Under the pieces are notes generated by a model that made no database searches, was not told the DNA's origin, and saw only the letters and a list, made by a program, of their open reading frames with translations. The translations under genes and the position numbers were made by a program. Below are positions 10,069-17,058 of a DNA stretch of 19,161 nucleotides, one piece after another (within the stretch, counting starts at the first letter, position 1; the number at the start of each line of letters is the position of its first letter). Source of the DNA: Halobacteriales archaeon QS_9_70_65 (lineage in GTDB: Archaea > Halobacteriota > Halobacteria > Halobacteriales > Haloarculaceae); NCBI GenBank assembly GCA_003023535.1, contig PXSC01000096.1:1-19161 (forward strand), given 5' to 3'.

Positions 10069-10632
10069 TTACCCGTTCAGCAGGCCGAGTTCCTCGAGCC
10101 GGGAGACGATCTTGTCGACGGCCTCCTTGGCGTCTTCGGGCTTCTTGCCGCCGGTGATGACGAGCTTCCCGGAGCCGAACAGCAGCGCCACGACGTCGGG
10201 CTCGTCGAGCCGGTAGACCAGCCCCGGGAACTGCTCGGGCTCGTACTCGATGTTTTCCAGCCCGAGGCCGATGGCGATGGCGTTGAGATTGAGATTCCGG
10301 CCGAGGTCCGCCGAGGTGACGATGTTCTGGACGACGATCTCGGGGTCATCGTCGACCTGGATCTCGAGGTCGCGGAGCTTCTCGAAGACGATCCGCAGCG
10401 ATTCGTGGACGTCGTCGGTCGACTTCGCGCCGGTGCAGACGATCTTGCCGGACCGGAAGATGAGCGCGGCCGACTTCGGCTCCTGGGTCCGGTAGACCAG
10501 CCCGGGGAACTGCTCGGGGTCGTAGTCCGCCCCCTCGAGGTCCATGGCGACGCTCTGGAGGTCGAGCTCCTGCCCGATTCCGGTCGAGGCGACGACGTTC
10601 TCGATATTGATAGTCTCCTTGGGGTCCTGCAT
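10069..10632 (-). CDS. tbp: TATA-binding protein
   Basis: General archaeal transcription factor TBP, which binds the TATA box and recruits TFB and RNA polymerase. It has 187 residues, the normal length, and two direct repeats forming the saddle. Repeat 1 contains NIENVVASTGIGQELDL, FPGLVYRTQEPKSAALIF and SGKIVCTGAKS. Repeat 2 contains IVVQNIVTSADLGRNLNLN, FPGLVYRLDEPDVVALLF and SGKLVITGGKKPEDAKEAV. The start MQDPKETINIENVV is typical for haloarchaea, which often carry several tbp paralogues. The promoter is unusually AT-rich and lies within a 7-bp inverted repeat. The gene appears intact. Confidence 0.97.
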   Translation of the reverse strand: MQDPKETINIENVVASTGIGQELDLQSVAMDLEGADYDPEQFPGLVYRTQEPKSAALIFRSGKIVCTGAKSTDDVHESLRIVFEKLRDLEIQVDDDPEIVVQNIVTSADLGRNLNLNAIAIGLGLENIEYEPEQFPGLVYRLDEPDVVALLFGSGKLVITGGKKPEDAKEAVDKIVSRLEELGLLNG

Positions 10633-10646
10633 AACTCGACTTAAAA

Positions 10647-10675
10647 CACGTATTTAAGCTTTATAAATATACGTG
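10647..10675 (-). promoter_or_regulatory. tbp promoter with nested TATA boxes inside an inverted repeat
   Basis: The plus strand reads CACGTAT, 15 AT-rich bases including TTTATAAAT, then ATACGTG: an exact 7-bp inverted repeat (10647-10653 and 10669-10675) around the TATA element. A box near 10661-10668 is about 30 bases before the tbp ATG. The dyad could be an operator or simply a symmetric promoter; binding is not shown by sequence alone. Confidence 0.6.
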
Positions 10676-10722
10676 GTCGTTGCGGACGTTTCGCGCAGCC
10701 GAGAGGTTGCCGCTCGTCGCTC

Positions 10723-10914
10723 CGCGGTCTCCACTCCATCGACCGCGCCGCTCGCGGCCCGGCCGTCTGCGCACGGCGGCCCCCGGCCGCCGTTCGCACG
10801 TCCGAGGGACCGCTGTCCCTCGCTACTCGCCACTCCGCGGTCTCCACTCCGTCGACCGCGCCGCTCGCGGCTCCGCCGCTCGCCACTTCGCGGTCTCCAC
10901 TCCGTCGACCGCGC
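10723..10914. repeat. Three direct repeats (26-36 bp) enclosing a double hairpin
   Basis: The unit CGCGGTCTCCACTCC(A/G)TCGA, continuing CCGCGCCGCTCGCGGC, occurs at 10723-10758 and 10836-10871, and its first 26 bases recur at 10889-10914. Each unit can itself fold (CGCGGTC...GACCGCG). Between copies 1 and 2 lie two tight hairpins: 10773-10793 (9-bp stem, loop CCC) and 10803-10822 (8-bp stem, loop CGCT). The last copy directly abuts the promoter of the methyltransferase gene. No ORF here looks like a protein. Confidence 0.75.
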
Positions 10915-10923
10915 GGTTTATCC
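10915..10923 (+). promoter_or_regulatory. Core promoter of the tRNA methyltransferase gene
   Basis: GCGGTTTATCCGG with TTTATC at 10917-10922, about 28 bases before the GTG at 10947. The spacing supports that GTG as a leaderless start. Confidence 0.5.
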
Positions 10924-10946
10924 GGCGGCGGCGGCGACGAACGGGC

Positions 10947-11906
10947 GTGTATCTGCTGGAGCTGGCCGGCGACGACGACGCCTTCGCGCGCCGGGAGGCG
11001 GCGAGTCGCTGTTCGGCCGTCGAGCCGCTGGCACCGGGGCTGGCGACGGCCCGCGGCGTCCGTCAGCCGGAGACGCTGGCGTACACCCGGCGGATCTGCC
11101 GGCTGGTCGGGACCTGCGAGCCGGCCGTCGACGACGCCGTCGCGACGCTATCGGCGGCCGGCATCGACGACGTCGACGGCACCGTCGCCGTCCGCGCCCG
11201 CGACGTCCGGGGCGTCTCGGGCGTCGACACCCAGGCCGCCGAGCGCCGGTTGGGGGCGGCCCTCGTCGACCGCGGCTTCGACGTGGACCTCGAGGCACCC
11301 GACCGGACGCTCGTGGCGCTGTTCTCCGAGCGGGCGGCGCTGGGGTGGCTGACGACCGAGACCGTCCGCGGCTTCGGCGACCGGCGGCCCACCGACCGGC
11401 CGTTCTTCCAGCCGGGCAGCATGGCGCCGATGGACGCCCGGGCGCTGGCCAACCTCGCCGGCGCCGGCCCGGGGGCACGGCTGCTGGACCCGATGTGCGG
11501 CACCGGCGGCATCCTCGTCGAGGCGGGGCTGGTCGGCGCCGACGTCGTCGGCGTCGACGCACAGCCGAAGATGGCCCGCGGCGCCCGCCGGAACTTCGCC
11601 GCCTACCTCGACGGCGGGTTCGAGGTGTGCCGCGGCGACGCCACCCGGTTACCGCTGGCGGCCGGCGCCGTCGACGGCGTCGTCTTCGACGCCCCCTACG
11701 GCCGGCAGTCGAAGATCGAGGGCGACTCCCTGGCGGCGCTCGTCGGCGACGCGCTCGCGGAGGCCCGTCGAGTGGGCTCGCGCGCGGTGGTCGTCGGCGA
11801 CCGTCCCTGGGTCGACGCCGCCGGGGCCGCCGGCTGGACGGTCGGGGCGCGGTTCGACCGCCGCGTCCACGGCTCGCTGACCCGGGTCGTCCACGTCCTC
11901 TCGTAG
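10947..11906 (+). CDS. tRNA (guanine(10)-N(2))-dimethyltransferase, THUMP family
   Basis: SAM-dependent methylase (archaeal Trm-G10 family) expected to dimethylate G10 of certain tRNAs. I start at the GTG at 10947: it gives (M)YLLELAGDDDAFARREA, the usual N-terminus, and a TATA box sits 28 bases before it; the longer upstream frame only reads through repeats. The protein has 319 residues. The N-terminal ~150 residues form the THUMP-type RNA-binding part. The catalytic part shows GFGDRRPTDRPFFQPGSM, motif I LLDPMCGTGGILVEAGL, VVGVDAQPKMARGARRNF, and motif IV as DAPYGRQSKIEGDS, with Ala where many relatives have Pro (DPPY). It ends LTRVVHVLS and looks intact. Family is sure; the exact target base is inferred. 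Confidence 0.88.
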   Translation: MYLLELAGDDDAFARREAASRCSAVEPLAPGLATARGVRQPETLAYTRRICRLVGTCEPAVDDAVATLSAAGIDDVDGTVAVRARDVRGVSGVDTQAAERRLGAALVDRGFDVDLEAPDRTLVALFSERAALGWLTTETVRGFGDRRPTDRPFFQPGSMAPMDARALANLAGAGPGARLLDPMCGTGGILVEAGLVGADVVGVDAQPKMARGARRNFAAYLDGGFEVCRGDATRLPLAAGAVDGVVFDAPYGRQSKIEGDSLAALVGDALAEARRVGSRAVVVGDRPWVDAAGAAGWTVGARFDRRVHGSLTRVVHVLS

Positions 11907-11963
11907 CGGCGCGAACGCTGCGGCAAGGGTAAGCGCCAAGCGGGTCCGGACGCCAGGAGTCGT

Positions 11964-12315
11964 ATGAACGACCTTCGGGTCGAGGACGTGATGACCGCGT
12001 CCGTGGCGACCATCTCCGGCGAGGCGACGCTCAGCGAGGCGGCAGGGACGATGCACGACCGCGGCATCGGGTCGCTCGTCGTGCCCGGCGCCGAGGCCGG
12101 CATCCTCACCAGCACCGACGTCCTCGGGGCGGTCGCGGAGGGCCGCGACCCCGAGCGGACGACCGTCGCGGACCTGATGACGTCGCCGGTGGAGTCGATT
12201 GCCGTCGGCCTCCGGCTCGAGGAGGTCGCCGCGATGATGACCAGCTACGACATCGATCACCTGCCGGTCCGGGACGCCGACGGCGATTACGTCGGCGTCG
12301 TCTCGGCGACGGACC
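11964..12315 (+). pseudogene. CBS-domain protein, 3' end lost
   Basis: Two tandem CBS domains, which usually bind adenosyl nucleotides such as AMP, ATP or SAM. Domain 1 is MTASVATISGEATLSEAAGT to DRGIGSLVV with GILTSTDVLGAVAEG. Domain 2 is LMTSPVESIAVGLRLEEVA to DIDHLPVRDADGDYVGVVSATD. Proteins of this kind normally end a few residues after SATD. Here the sequence instead runs, from about base 12314, into the antisense of the RFC subunit gene, so the true stop and the intergenic gap are missing. The protein would be about 117 residues before the junction. The start ATG is preceded by GC-rich sequence without a clear TATA box. Confidence 0.8.
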
Positions 12316-13212
12316 CTCCGTCATCTCGAGGTCGACCTCGCCGGCCAGCTCGTAGAGCCGCGCGAGCTCGTCGCCGTCGTAGCGGCCGCGGGCGGTCTCG
12401 AGCAGTTCCCGCAGCACCGCCTCGCCCTCGAACCCCTCGTCGTACAGCAGGTCGTCGAGGTCGCTGCGGGCGTCGGCGAACTCGCCGGCGTCGGCCGCCG
12501 ACAGCATCGCCTCCACGTCGTCGGCCATTCCGACGTCGCCCAGCGCCTCGTAGGCCGCGTCCATCGTCACCGCCCCCTCCCCCTCGGCGGCCGTCTGAGC
12601 GCCGAGAATCGCCCGTCGCAGGTCGCCGTCGCCGTAGCCGGCGACGTACTCGAGGCCGTCGTCGTCGTACTCGACGTCCTCCCGGTCGACGACGGTTTCC
12701 AGCACCCCGACCGTCTCCTCGTGGGTCGGCGCCCGCATCGGCACCGGAAAGCAGCGCGACTCGATGGGCGGGATGAGCTTCGAGGGCTGCCGCGTCGCGA
12801 TGACGAACTGCGTCGCCTCGTAGTGCCGTTCCATCACGCGGCGCAGCGCCTGCTGGAAGTCCTCGCGGATGGCCTCGGCGTTGTCGAGCATCAGCACGCG
12901 GCTGATCATGTCCCGCTTCGAGAGCCGCGAGCGACCCTCAAGGAACTGCGAGAACCGGGGGTCGTTCCGGATCTCCTTTTTCGTTCGGTCGAAGAAATCC
13001 GCGACGTTCAGCTCGACGAAGTCGTTGTCGGGGTCGTCGTGGGTCGCCTCGGCCAGCGCCCGGACGGCGGCCGTCTTGCCGGCGCCGGCGGGGCCGTAGA
13101 CGACGAGGTTCATCGGCTCCTCGACGGCCCGGCCGAGCCCGTCGCGCGGCCCCGGCTGCGGCAGCTCCGACAGTGACGGGGCGTGTCGTTCCGTCCACAA
13201 CGGCGATTCCAT
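12314..13212 (-). pseudogene. rfcC: Replication factor C small subunit 2 (haloarchaeal type), truncated and internally deleted
   Basis: AAA+ clamp-loader subunit that helps load PCNA at replication forks. Start MESPLWTERHAPSLSELPQ is the typical N-terminus of the second RFC small subunit of haloarchaea. Motifs: Walker A VVYGPAGAGKTAAVRAL, VELNVADFFDRTKKEIRNDP, Walker B region MLDNAEAIREDFQQALRRVM, sensor 1 TQFVIATRQPSKLIPPI with SRCFPV, and sensor 2 area YGDGDLRRAILGAQTA. Between RVL and MLDN about 16 residues usually present (starting KESASYA) are missing in frame (around base 12891). The C-terminus stops matching at EVDLEMTEG; some 15-20 residues and the stop codon are lost at the junction with the CBS gene. 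A GGCTTTTGCC box lies 28 bases before the ATG. Probably an assembly problem. Confidence 0.88.
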
Positions 13213-13234
13213 CGCCCGAACGTACCGGTGCCGG

Positions 13235-13246
13235 GGGCAAAAGCCT
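13235..13246 (-). promoter_or_regulatory. Core promoter of the second RFC small-subunit gene
   Basis: Minus strand reads GAGGCTTTTGCCCCC, centred about 28 bases before the ATG at 13212. Confidence 0.45.
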
Positions 13247-13360
13247 CCCCATTCGGGCGCCGGCGGGGTAGTGTTCAGATAAGGATTCCGGGGTCGAGAA
13301 AGCCCTCGGCGCTCTCGACTGCTGCTCGCGGGCCATGCACGGCGCGTCGCGCCGCGAATT

Positions 13361-13422
13361 CGAGGCGGTGGAACCGCCTCGCACGGCCCGCTCGCACGGC
13401 CCGAGGCGACTCCGTCGCCTCG
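13361..13422. repeat. Hairpin pair 1 of the MITE
   Basis: Stem CGAGGCGGT with loop GGA (13361-13381) and stem CGAGGCGAC with loop TCC (13402-13422). Both stems are 9 bp and perfect; the loops are reverse complements of each other. The spacer is 20 nt, longer than in the other pairs. Confidence 0.7.
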
Positions 13423-13444
13423 CTGCCCGGGACTCGCTGTCGTT

Positions 13445-13495
13445 CGAGAGAGTGGAGCTCTCTCGTGATGGTGCCAGAATCCGGCTGATTCTGGC
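13445..13495. repeat. Hairpin pair 2 of the MITE
   Basis: Stem CGAGAGAG(T/G) with loop GGA (13445-13465, last pair a wobble) and stem GCCAGAATC with a 5-nt loop CGGCT (13473-13495), separated by 7 nt (TGATGGT). Confidence 0.7.
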
Positions 13496-13500
13496 CGCAA

Positions 13501-13551
13501 GCGGGAAATCGAAGATTTCCCGCACTGACGAACGACGCGGCGCGTCGTTCG
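13501..13551. repeat. Hairpin pair 3 of the MITE
   Basis: Stem GCGGGAAATC with loop GAA (13501-13523) and stem CGAACGACGC with loop GGC (13529-13551). Both stems are perfect 10-mers, separated by 5 nt (ACTGA). Confidence 0.75.
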
Positions 13552-13612
13552 AACCACGCTCCTCGGTCGCGTTGCTCCCTGTGGTGCTTGCGTCGTCCGG
13601 GGTCGCCGAGTG

Positions 13613-13662
13613 GGCGGCCGGTTTCACCGGCCGCCGTATAATGTGGCGGCGAAGCCGCCACG
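13613..13662. repeat. Hairpin pair 4 of the MITE
   Basis: Stem GGCGGCCGGT with loop TTC (13613-13635) and stem (T)GTGGCGGC with loop GAA (13642-13662), separated by 6 nt (GTATAA). The two loops are reverse complements. Confidence 0.75.
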
Positions 13663-13762
13663 CAGCGCCTCGCCCTTTCAGTCCGCCAGGATTCGGTTGG
13701 TTCTCCGGAGAAACGGACCGGCTCGCCGGTGCTTACCCGAACACTACCGCCGGTGGCGGGCG

Positions 13763-13774
13763 GGTATTTTTTAC
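13763..13774 (+). promoter_or_regulatory. Core promoter of the phosphohexomutase gene
   Basis: GGGTATTTTTTACC, centred about 27 bases before the ATG at 13796, a clear AT-rich TATA box. It lies 15 bases beyond the right end of the MITE, so the insertion separates the gene from its earlier upstream region but spares the core promoter. Confidence 0.6.
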
Positions 13775-13795
13775 CTCTCCGACCGACGCGCCGGC

Positions 13796-15166
13796 ATGGA
13801 TGTCGAGTTCGGCACCGACGGCTGGCGGACGACCGTCGATGAGTTCACGACTCCACGGGTCCGCGCCGTCGGCCAGGCCGTCGTCGACTACGTGCGCGAG
13901 GAGACCGACGGGACGCCGGCCGTCGCCGTCGGCTACGACCCGCGAGAGGGGTCGCGGGCGGCCGCCGAGGAGCTGGCCCGGGTGCTCTGTGCCGGCGGCG
14001 TCGACGCCCGTCTCCCGGACCGCGACACGCCGACGCCGGTCGTCGCCTGGACCGTCGTCGACCGCGAGCTGGCCGGCGCGCTGCAGGTGACGGCCAGCCA
14101 CAACCCGCCGTCGTACAACGGCGTCAAGTTCCTCCCCGCCGACGGCGCGCCGGCGCTCCCGGCGGTTACCGACCAGCTGGCCGACTCCCTCCGGGCGCCC
14201 GGCCCCCGTCCCGAGCCGGAGTGGGGCGCCGTCACCGAGCGGGACTTCCTGGAGCCGTATCTCGAACACGCGCTGTCGTTCGTCGCCGTCGACCTCTCGG
14301 GGCTGACGATCGGCCACGACGCGATGCACGGCAGCGGCCGGGGCGTCACCGACGAACTGCTCGCCCGCGCCGGCGCGGACGTGGTCCGGCTCCGTCACGA
14401 CCGCGACCCGTCGTTCGGCGGCACCCCGCCGGAGCCGTCGGCCGACCACCTCGGGGCGCTGGCCGCCCGGGTCGGCGACGACGCCGACCTCGGGGTGGCC
14501 AACGACGGCGACGCCGACCGCATCGGCGTCGTCACGCCCGAGCGGGGGGTCGTCGACCCCAACTGGCTCTTCGCGGCGCTGTACGATTACCTCCTCGAGG
14601 ACGACGGCGGCGACGCCGTCCGCACCGTCTCGACGACGTTCCTCGTCGACCGGGTTGCCGACGCCCACGGCCACGCCGTCCACGAGACACCCGTCGGCTT
14701 CAAGTGGGTCGCCGAGGCGATGGCCGACCACGGCGCCCTCGTCGGCGGCGAGGAATCCGGCGGCTTCGGCGTCGCCGGTCACCTCCGCAACAAGGACGGC
14801 GTCCTGGTCGCGCTGTTGGTCGCCGCCGCCCACGCCACCGAGCCGCTGGACGACCGGCTCGACCGGCTCCGGGCGACCCACGGCGACATCGCCCAGGACC
14901 GCGTCAGCGTCGACTGCCCCGACGACCGGAAGGCGGCCGTCCTCGGGGCGCTGGAGGCGGCCATCCCCGACGCCGTCGCCGGCGCCGCCGTCGAGGAGGT
15001 CGGCACCACGGACGGCTTCAAGCTGCTGCTGGCGGACGGCTCGTGGCTCCTGGTCCGGCCCAGCGGCACCGAGCCGAAACTGCGGGTCTACGCCGAGGCC
15101 GGCACCGACGCCCGGGTCGAGGAGCTGCTGGCGGCCGGGACCGACCTCGTTGAGCCGCTCGTCTGA
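13796..15166 (+). CDS. Phosphoglucomutase/phosphomannomutase family protein
   Basis: Alpha-D-phosphohexomutase, moving a phosphate between C6 and C1 of a hexose or hexosamine in the cytosol to feed nucleotide-sugar and glycosylation pathways. I start at the ATG at 13796 (MDVEFGTDGWRTTVDEFTTP), the normal N-terminus, with a TATA box 27 bases upstream; the frame extending further upstream runs through the MITE. It has 456 residues and all four family loops: phosphoserine loop QVTASHNPPSYNGVK, metal loop ANDGDADRIGVV, sugar loop GGEESGGFGVAG, and phosphate loop RPSGTEPKLRVY. The gene looks intact and is convergent with the GNAT gene (6-base gap). The sequence does not separate glucose, mannose and glucosamine specificity. 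Confidence 0.93.
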   Translation: MDVEFGTDGWRTTVDEFTTPRVRAVGQAVVDYVREETDGTPAVAVGYDPREGSRAAAEELARVLCAGGVDARLPDRDTPTPVVAWTVVDRELAGALQVTASHNPPSYNGVKFLPADGAPALPAVTDQLADSLRAPGPRPEPEWGAVTERDFLEPYLEHALSFVAVDLSGLTIGHDAMHGSGRGVTDELLARAGADVVRLRHDRDPSFGGTPPEPSADHLGALAARVGDDADLGVANDGDADRIGVVTPERGVVDPNWLFAALYDYLLEDDGGDAVRTVSTTFLVDRVADAHGHAVHETPVGFKWVAEAMADHGALVGGEESGGFGVAGHLRNKDGVLVALLVAAAHATEPLDDRLDRLRATHGDIAQDRVSVDCPDDRKAAVLGALEAAIPDAVAGAAVEEVGTTDGFKLLLADGSWLLVRPSGTEPKLRVYAEAGTDARVEELLAAGTDLVEPLV

Positions 15167-15172
15167 CCGGCG

Positions 15173-15517
15173 TTACCGCACCCCGTGGCACCGCCCGTCC
15201 GACCGCTCGACGTCGAAGCCGAGCGACTCGTAGAACGGTCGCACCCCGGGATCGAAATCAGCCGTCAGTCGGTCGCGGCGGGCGGCCGCCGCCTCGACGA
15301 GCGCCGTCCCGACGCCCTGGCCGCGCCGGCCCGGCCGGACCGCGACCGCCGCGACGTGCTCGCCGTCCAGTATCAGAGCGCCGACGACCCGGCCGTCGGC
15401 GGCGGCCACGAGCGTCGTCCCCCGCCGGAGGGCGTCGTCGTCGACGGACAGCATCGCGGCGTTGAGAACCCCGCGGACGGTCGTCCGCTCGGCGGGCCGA
15501 GCCGGGCGGACCTCCAT
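15173..15517 (-). CDS. GNAT-family N-acetyltransferase
   Basis: Small acetyl-CoA-dependent acetyltransferase of 114 residues. I start at the ATG at 15517 (MEVRPARPAERTTVRGVLNA), where the fold begins; the longer frame adds an Arg/Ser-rich stretch without family character. Visible are strand LVAAADGRVVGALILDGEHV, the acetyl-CoA-binding VAVRPGRRGQGVGTALVEAA (motif A, RxxGxG/A type) and VRPFYESLGFDVERSDG (motif B). It lacks extra domains, so the substrate (a small molecule or a protein N-terminus) cannot be read from sequence. It ends 6 bases from the end of the phosphohexomutase gene. No clear TATA box is seen. Confidence 0.85.
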   Translation of the reverse strand: MEVRPARPAERTTVRGVLNAAMLSVDDDALRRGTTLVAAADGRVVGALILDGEHVAAVAVRPGRRGQGVGTALVEAAAARRDRLTADFDPGVRPFYESLGFDVERSDGRCHGVR

Positions 15518-15610
15518 CAGCCGCCCCCCTCTACGTCGGGACGGCCGGCTGAGGGCGACGAGTTCTCGGGGTCGCGCGTCACGCACATGTCGGTCGTGGG
15601 GGGCCCAGGC

Positions 15611-15695
15611 GTGTTCAGCATTTTCGAGGTGGAGCCCCCGGCCTCAAGGAGCGAACGTAGTGAGCGAGTAGGCCGGAGAGGAAACCGACATAGTA
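15611..15695 (+). repeat. Insertion-sequence-end remnant (copy A)
   Basis: Homologous to 4243-4390. It contains GGAGCCCCCGGCCTCAAGGA, an inverted repeat CCGGCCT...AGGCCGG enclosing GAGCGAACGTAGTGAGCGAG, and the end GAGAGGAAACCGACATAG. The shared CTCAAGGANCGA motif also occurs in the 3' end of the tnpB element (17121-17132). It looks like a solo right end of a related IS200/IS605-type element, lying just upstream of the tnpB promoter. Confidence 0.5.
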
Positions 15696-15732
15696 CGACA
15701 CGGCCGGCACACTTCGAAACCCGACTCCCGAG

Positions 15733-15741
15733 CGTTTAAGA
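15733..15741 (+). promoter_or_regulatory. Core promoter of tnpB
   Basis: AGCGTTTAAGAGCC with GTTTAAG at 15734-15740, about 26 bases before the ATG at 15763, spacing for a leaderless transcript. Confidence 0.5.
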
Positions 15742-16784
15742 GCCGTTAATCATACGTCTGAAATGGAGGTCCGGCGTACCGCACCTGTCAAACTCGTCGT
15801 CCCCGACGAGCACCGCGACGACCTCCACGAATCTGCCCGACAATTCCTTCACTGCGCCAACCGCGCCGCCGAGTTCTGTCGGTCCGACGATTCCTACATC
15901 AAACGCGTCACGGCCAACACAACCGCACGAGACGCGCTCTACGACGAACTCCGCGACGAAACCGACCTTACCGCGAACCTCGTTCAAGAAGCCATCCGAC
16001 GCGGCGTCCAAGCCGTCAACGGATGCGTCGAACGATGGAAAAGCGGAAAGCGAGTGAGCCAACCGGAGTTCACGTCGTGGAGCATGCTCTACGACAAGCG
16101 GAGCGCAACGTTCTACCGGAACAAAGTTTCACTCCCGACGGTCAATGGACGTATCGAGTGTGTCTTTGAACTTCCCTCGGACAGCCCCACGCCACACGAA
16201 CAGTACGTGCTGTCAGAGGAATTCGAGTTCCGTGCAAGCACGCTCCAGTACGACGCAGTGGACGACGAGTTCTACTTCCATATCACCACTCGAAAGTACG
16301 ACTCCAAAGGAGAAGACGGTGAAGACGCAGAGGTTTCGGAAGATACTGAGCACCAGACAGCCCTCGGTATCGACCTCGGCGTTAGCAGTCTCGCCGTCTC
16401 CTCCACCGGGCGCTTCTGGCAGGGAGACGACTACGACCACTGGTGCCGCGAGTTCGAGAAGCGACGTGGCGAGATGCAACAGCGCGGCACGCAAGCCGCG
16501 CACAACGCACTGCTTCGACTCGGCAAACGAGAAGAAGCGTGGCCAACATTCGGGAGCGGCTTCTCCAAGCGAAGTGGCACCACGTATGGGCGTTCCGACG
16601 CCTACTTGAGTATGTCTCCTACAAGGCACCTGAACGGGGTGTCTCTGTGGTACAAGTCGAGCCGAGCCACACGTCCCAGCGCTGCTCTCGGGCGGACTGC
16701 GGGTTCACGCACGACGACAACCGTCACGGAGAACAATTCTGTTGCCAGAAGTGCGGATACAAAGTGAACGCAGATTACAACGCC

Positions 16785-16836
16785 GTCGCCAGAAATCTCT
16801 GATTTCTGGCTGCCCGCCAGACGTAGTCTGGCGACC
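16785..16836. repeat. Hairpin-pair insertion 1, inside tnpB coding sequence
   Basis: 52 bases interrupt the conserved NADYNA/AKNIG codons: AACGCC on the left and GCGAAGAACATC on the right join in frame if they are removed. Contents are stem CCAGAAATC loop TCT (16789-16809), 5 nt, stem CGCCAGAC loop GTA (16815-16833). Taking CCG as a 3-bp target duplication leaves a 49-bp unit (16786-16834) with perfect 7-bp terminal inverted repeats TCGCCAG/CTGGCGA. Confidence 0.8.
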
Positions 16837-16916
16837 GCGAAGAACATCGGGATGCGGTACGTTCGGAAACGGACACACAGACTCCGGTCCTCGCCCACGT
16901 CGGGGAGCGAAGACGT

Positions 16917-16973
16917 CTTGGAAAGCGGAGCTTTCCGATGGTAATGAAATCTTCGATTTCCTTCGACACCAGT
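16917..16973. repeat. Hairpin-pair insertion 2, inside tnpB coding sequence
   Basis: 57 bases lie between GAAGACGT and AAACGTGCGTATAAC; removing them restores the expected C-terminus (EDVNVRITGG). They hold stem TTGGAAAGC loop GGA (16918-16938, one wobble pair), 7 nt, and stem GAAATC loop TTC (16946-16960). The insertion itself contains a TAA. No clear terminal repeat is seen in this copy. Confidence 0.7.
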
Positions 16974-17058
16974 AAACGTGCGTATAACTGGTGGGGCGTT
17001 GAACGGCGAGAGTCACCAGCCTATCGCCGGTGACTGATTGCCGGGAGTCCACATCAAA

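Larger units (their letters stand above)
13267..13748. mobile_element. 482-bp MITE-like element packed with hairpin pairs
   Basis: It is bounded by 17-bp terminal inverted repeats: GGTAGTGTTCAGATAAG at 13267-13283 and CTTACCCGAACACTACC at 13732-13748 (15 of 17 match). The flanks GCCGGCGG (13259-13266) and GCCGGTGG (13749-13756) differ at one base and look like an 8-bp target duplication. 8-bp duplications are known for IS6, IS66 and some other families; the family here is my inference only. No transposase is encoded. Inside are nine perfect or near-perfect hairpins, eight of them arranged as four pairs: 13361-13422, 13445-13495, 13501-13551 and 13613-13662. It sits between the promoters of the RFC gene and the phosphohexomutase. 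Confidence 0.75.
15763..17037 (+). pseudogene. tnpB: TnpB RNA-guided nuclease, disrupted
   Basis: TnpB is an omega-RNA-guided DNA nuclease, ancestor of Cas12. The start MEVRRTAPVKLVVPDEHRDD and the RuvC-I block [16 protein letters not shown] (catalytic Asp) are in the first frame, which ends its true match at GKREEAW (base 16542). The protein resumes in another frame at [17 protein letters not shown], then the zinc ribbon (two CxxxxC/CxxC pairs, [12 protein letters not shown] and CCQKCGYKV) and RuvC-III NADYNA. The ~30 missing residues would carry the RuvC-II catalytic Glu. After NADYNA a 52-base insertion shifts the frame; a third segment KNIGMRYVRKRTHRLRSSPT follows, then a 57-base insertion with a stop, then the original C-terminus VRITGGALNGESHQPIAGD to TGA at 17035-17037. 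Clearly non-functional as read. Confidence 0.88.

Noticed and set aside
13340..13662. CRISPR array or tandem terminators
   Set aside because: The repeated feature is structure (hairpins), not sequence; stems differ, there are no constant repeats with spacers, and no T-runs follow the stems.
13259..13756. IS200/IS605 origin for the 482-bp element
   Set aside because: It has inverted terminal repeats and an apparent 8-bp duplication, whereas IS200/IS605 elements have neither.
13335..14090. Frames through the hairpin array (for example starting MHGASRREFEAVEPP)
   Set aside because: They read through perfect inverted repeats and then into the phosphohexomutase in the wrong frame; no protein-like conservation.
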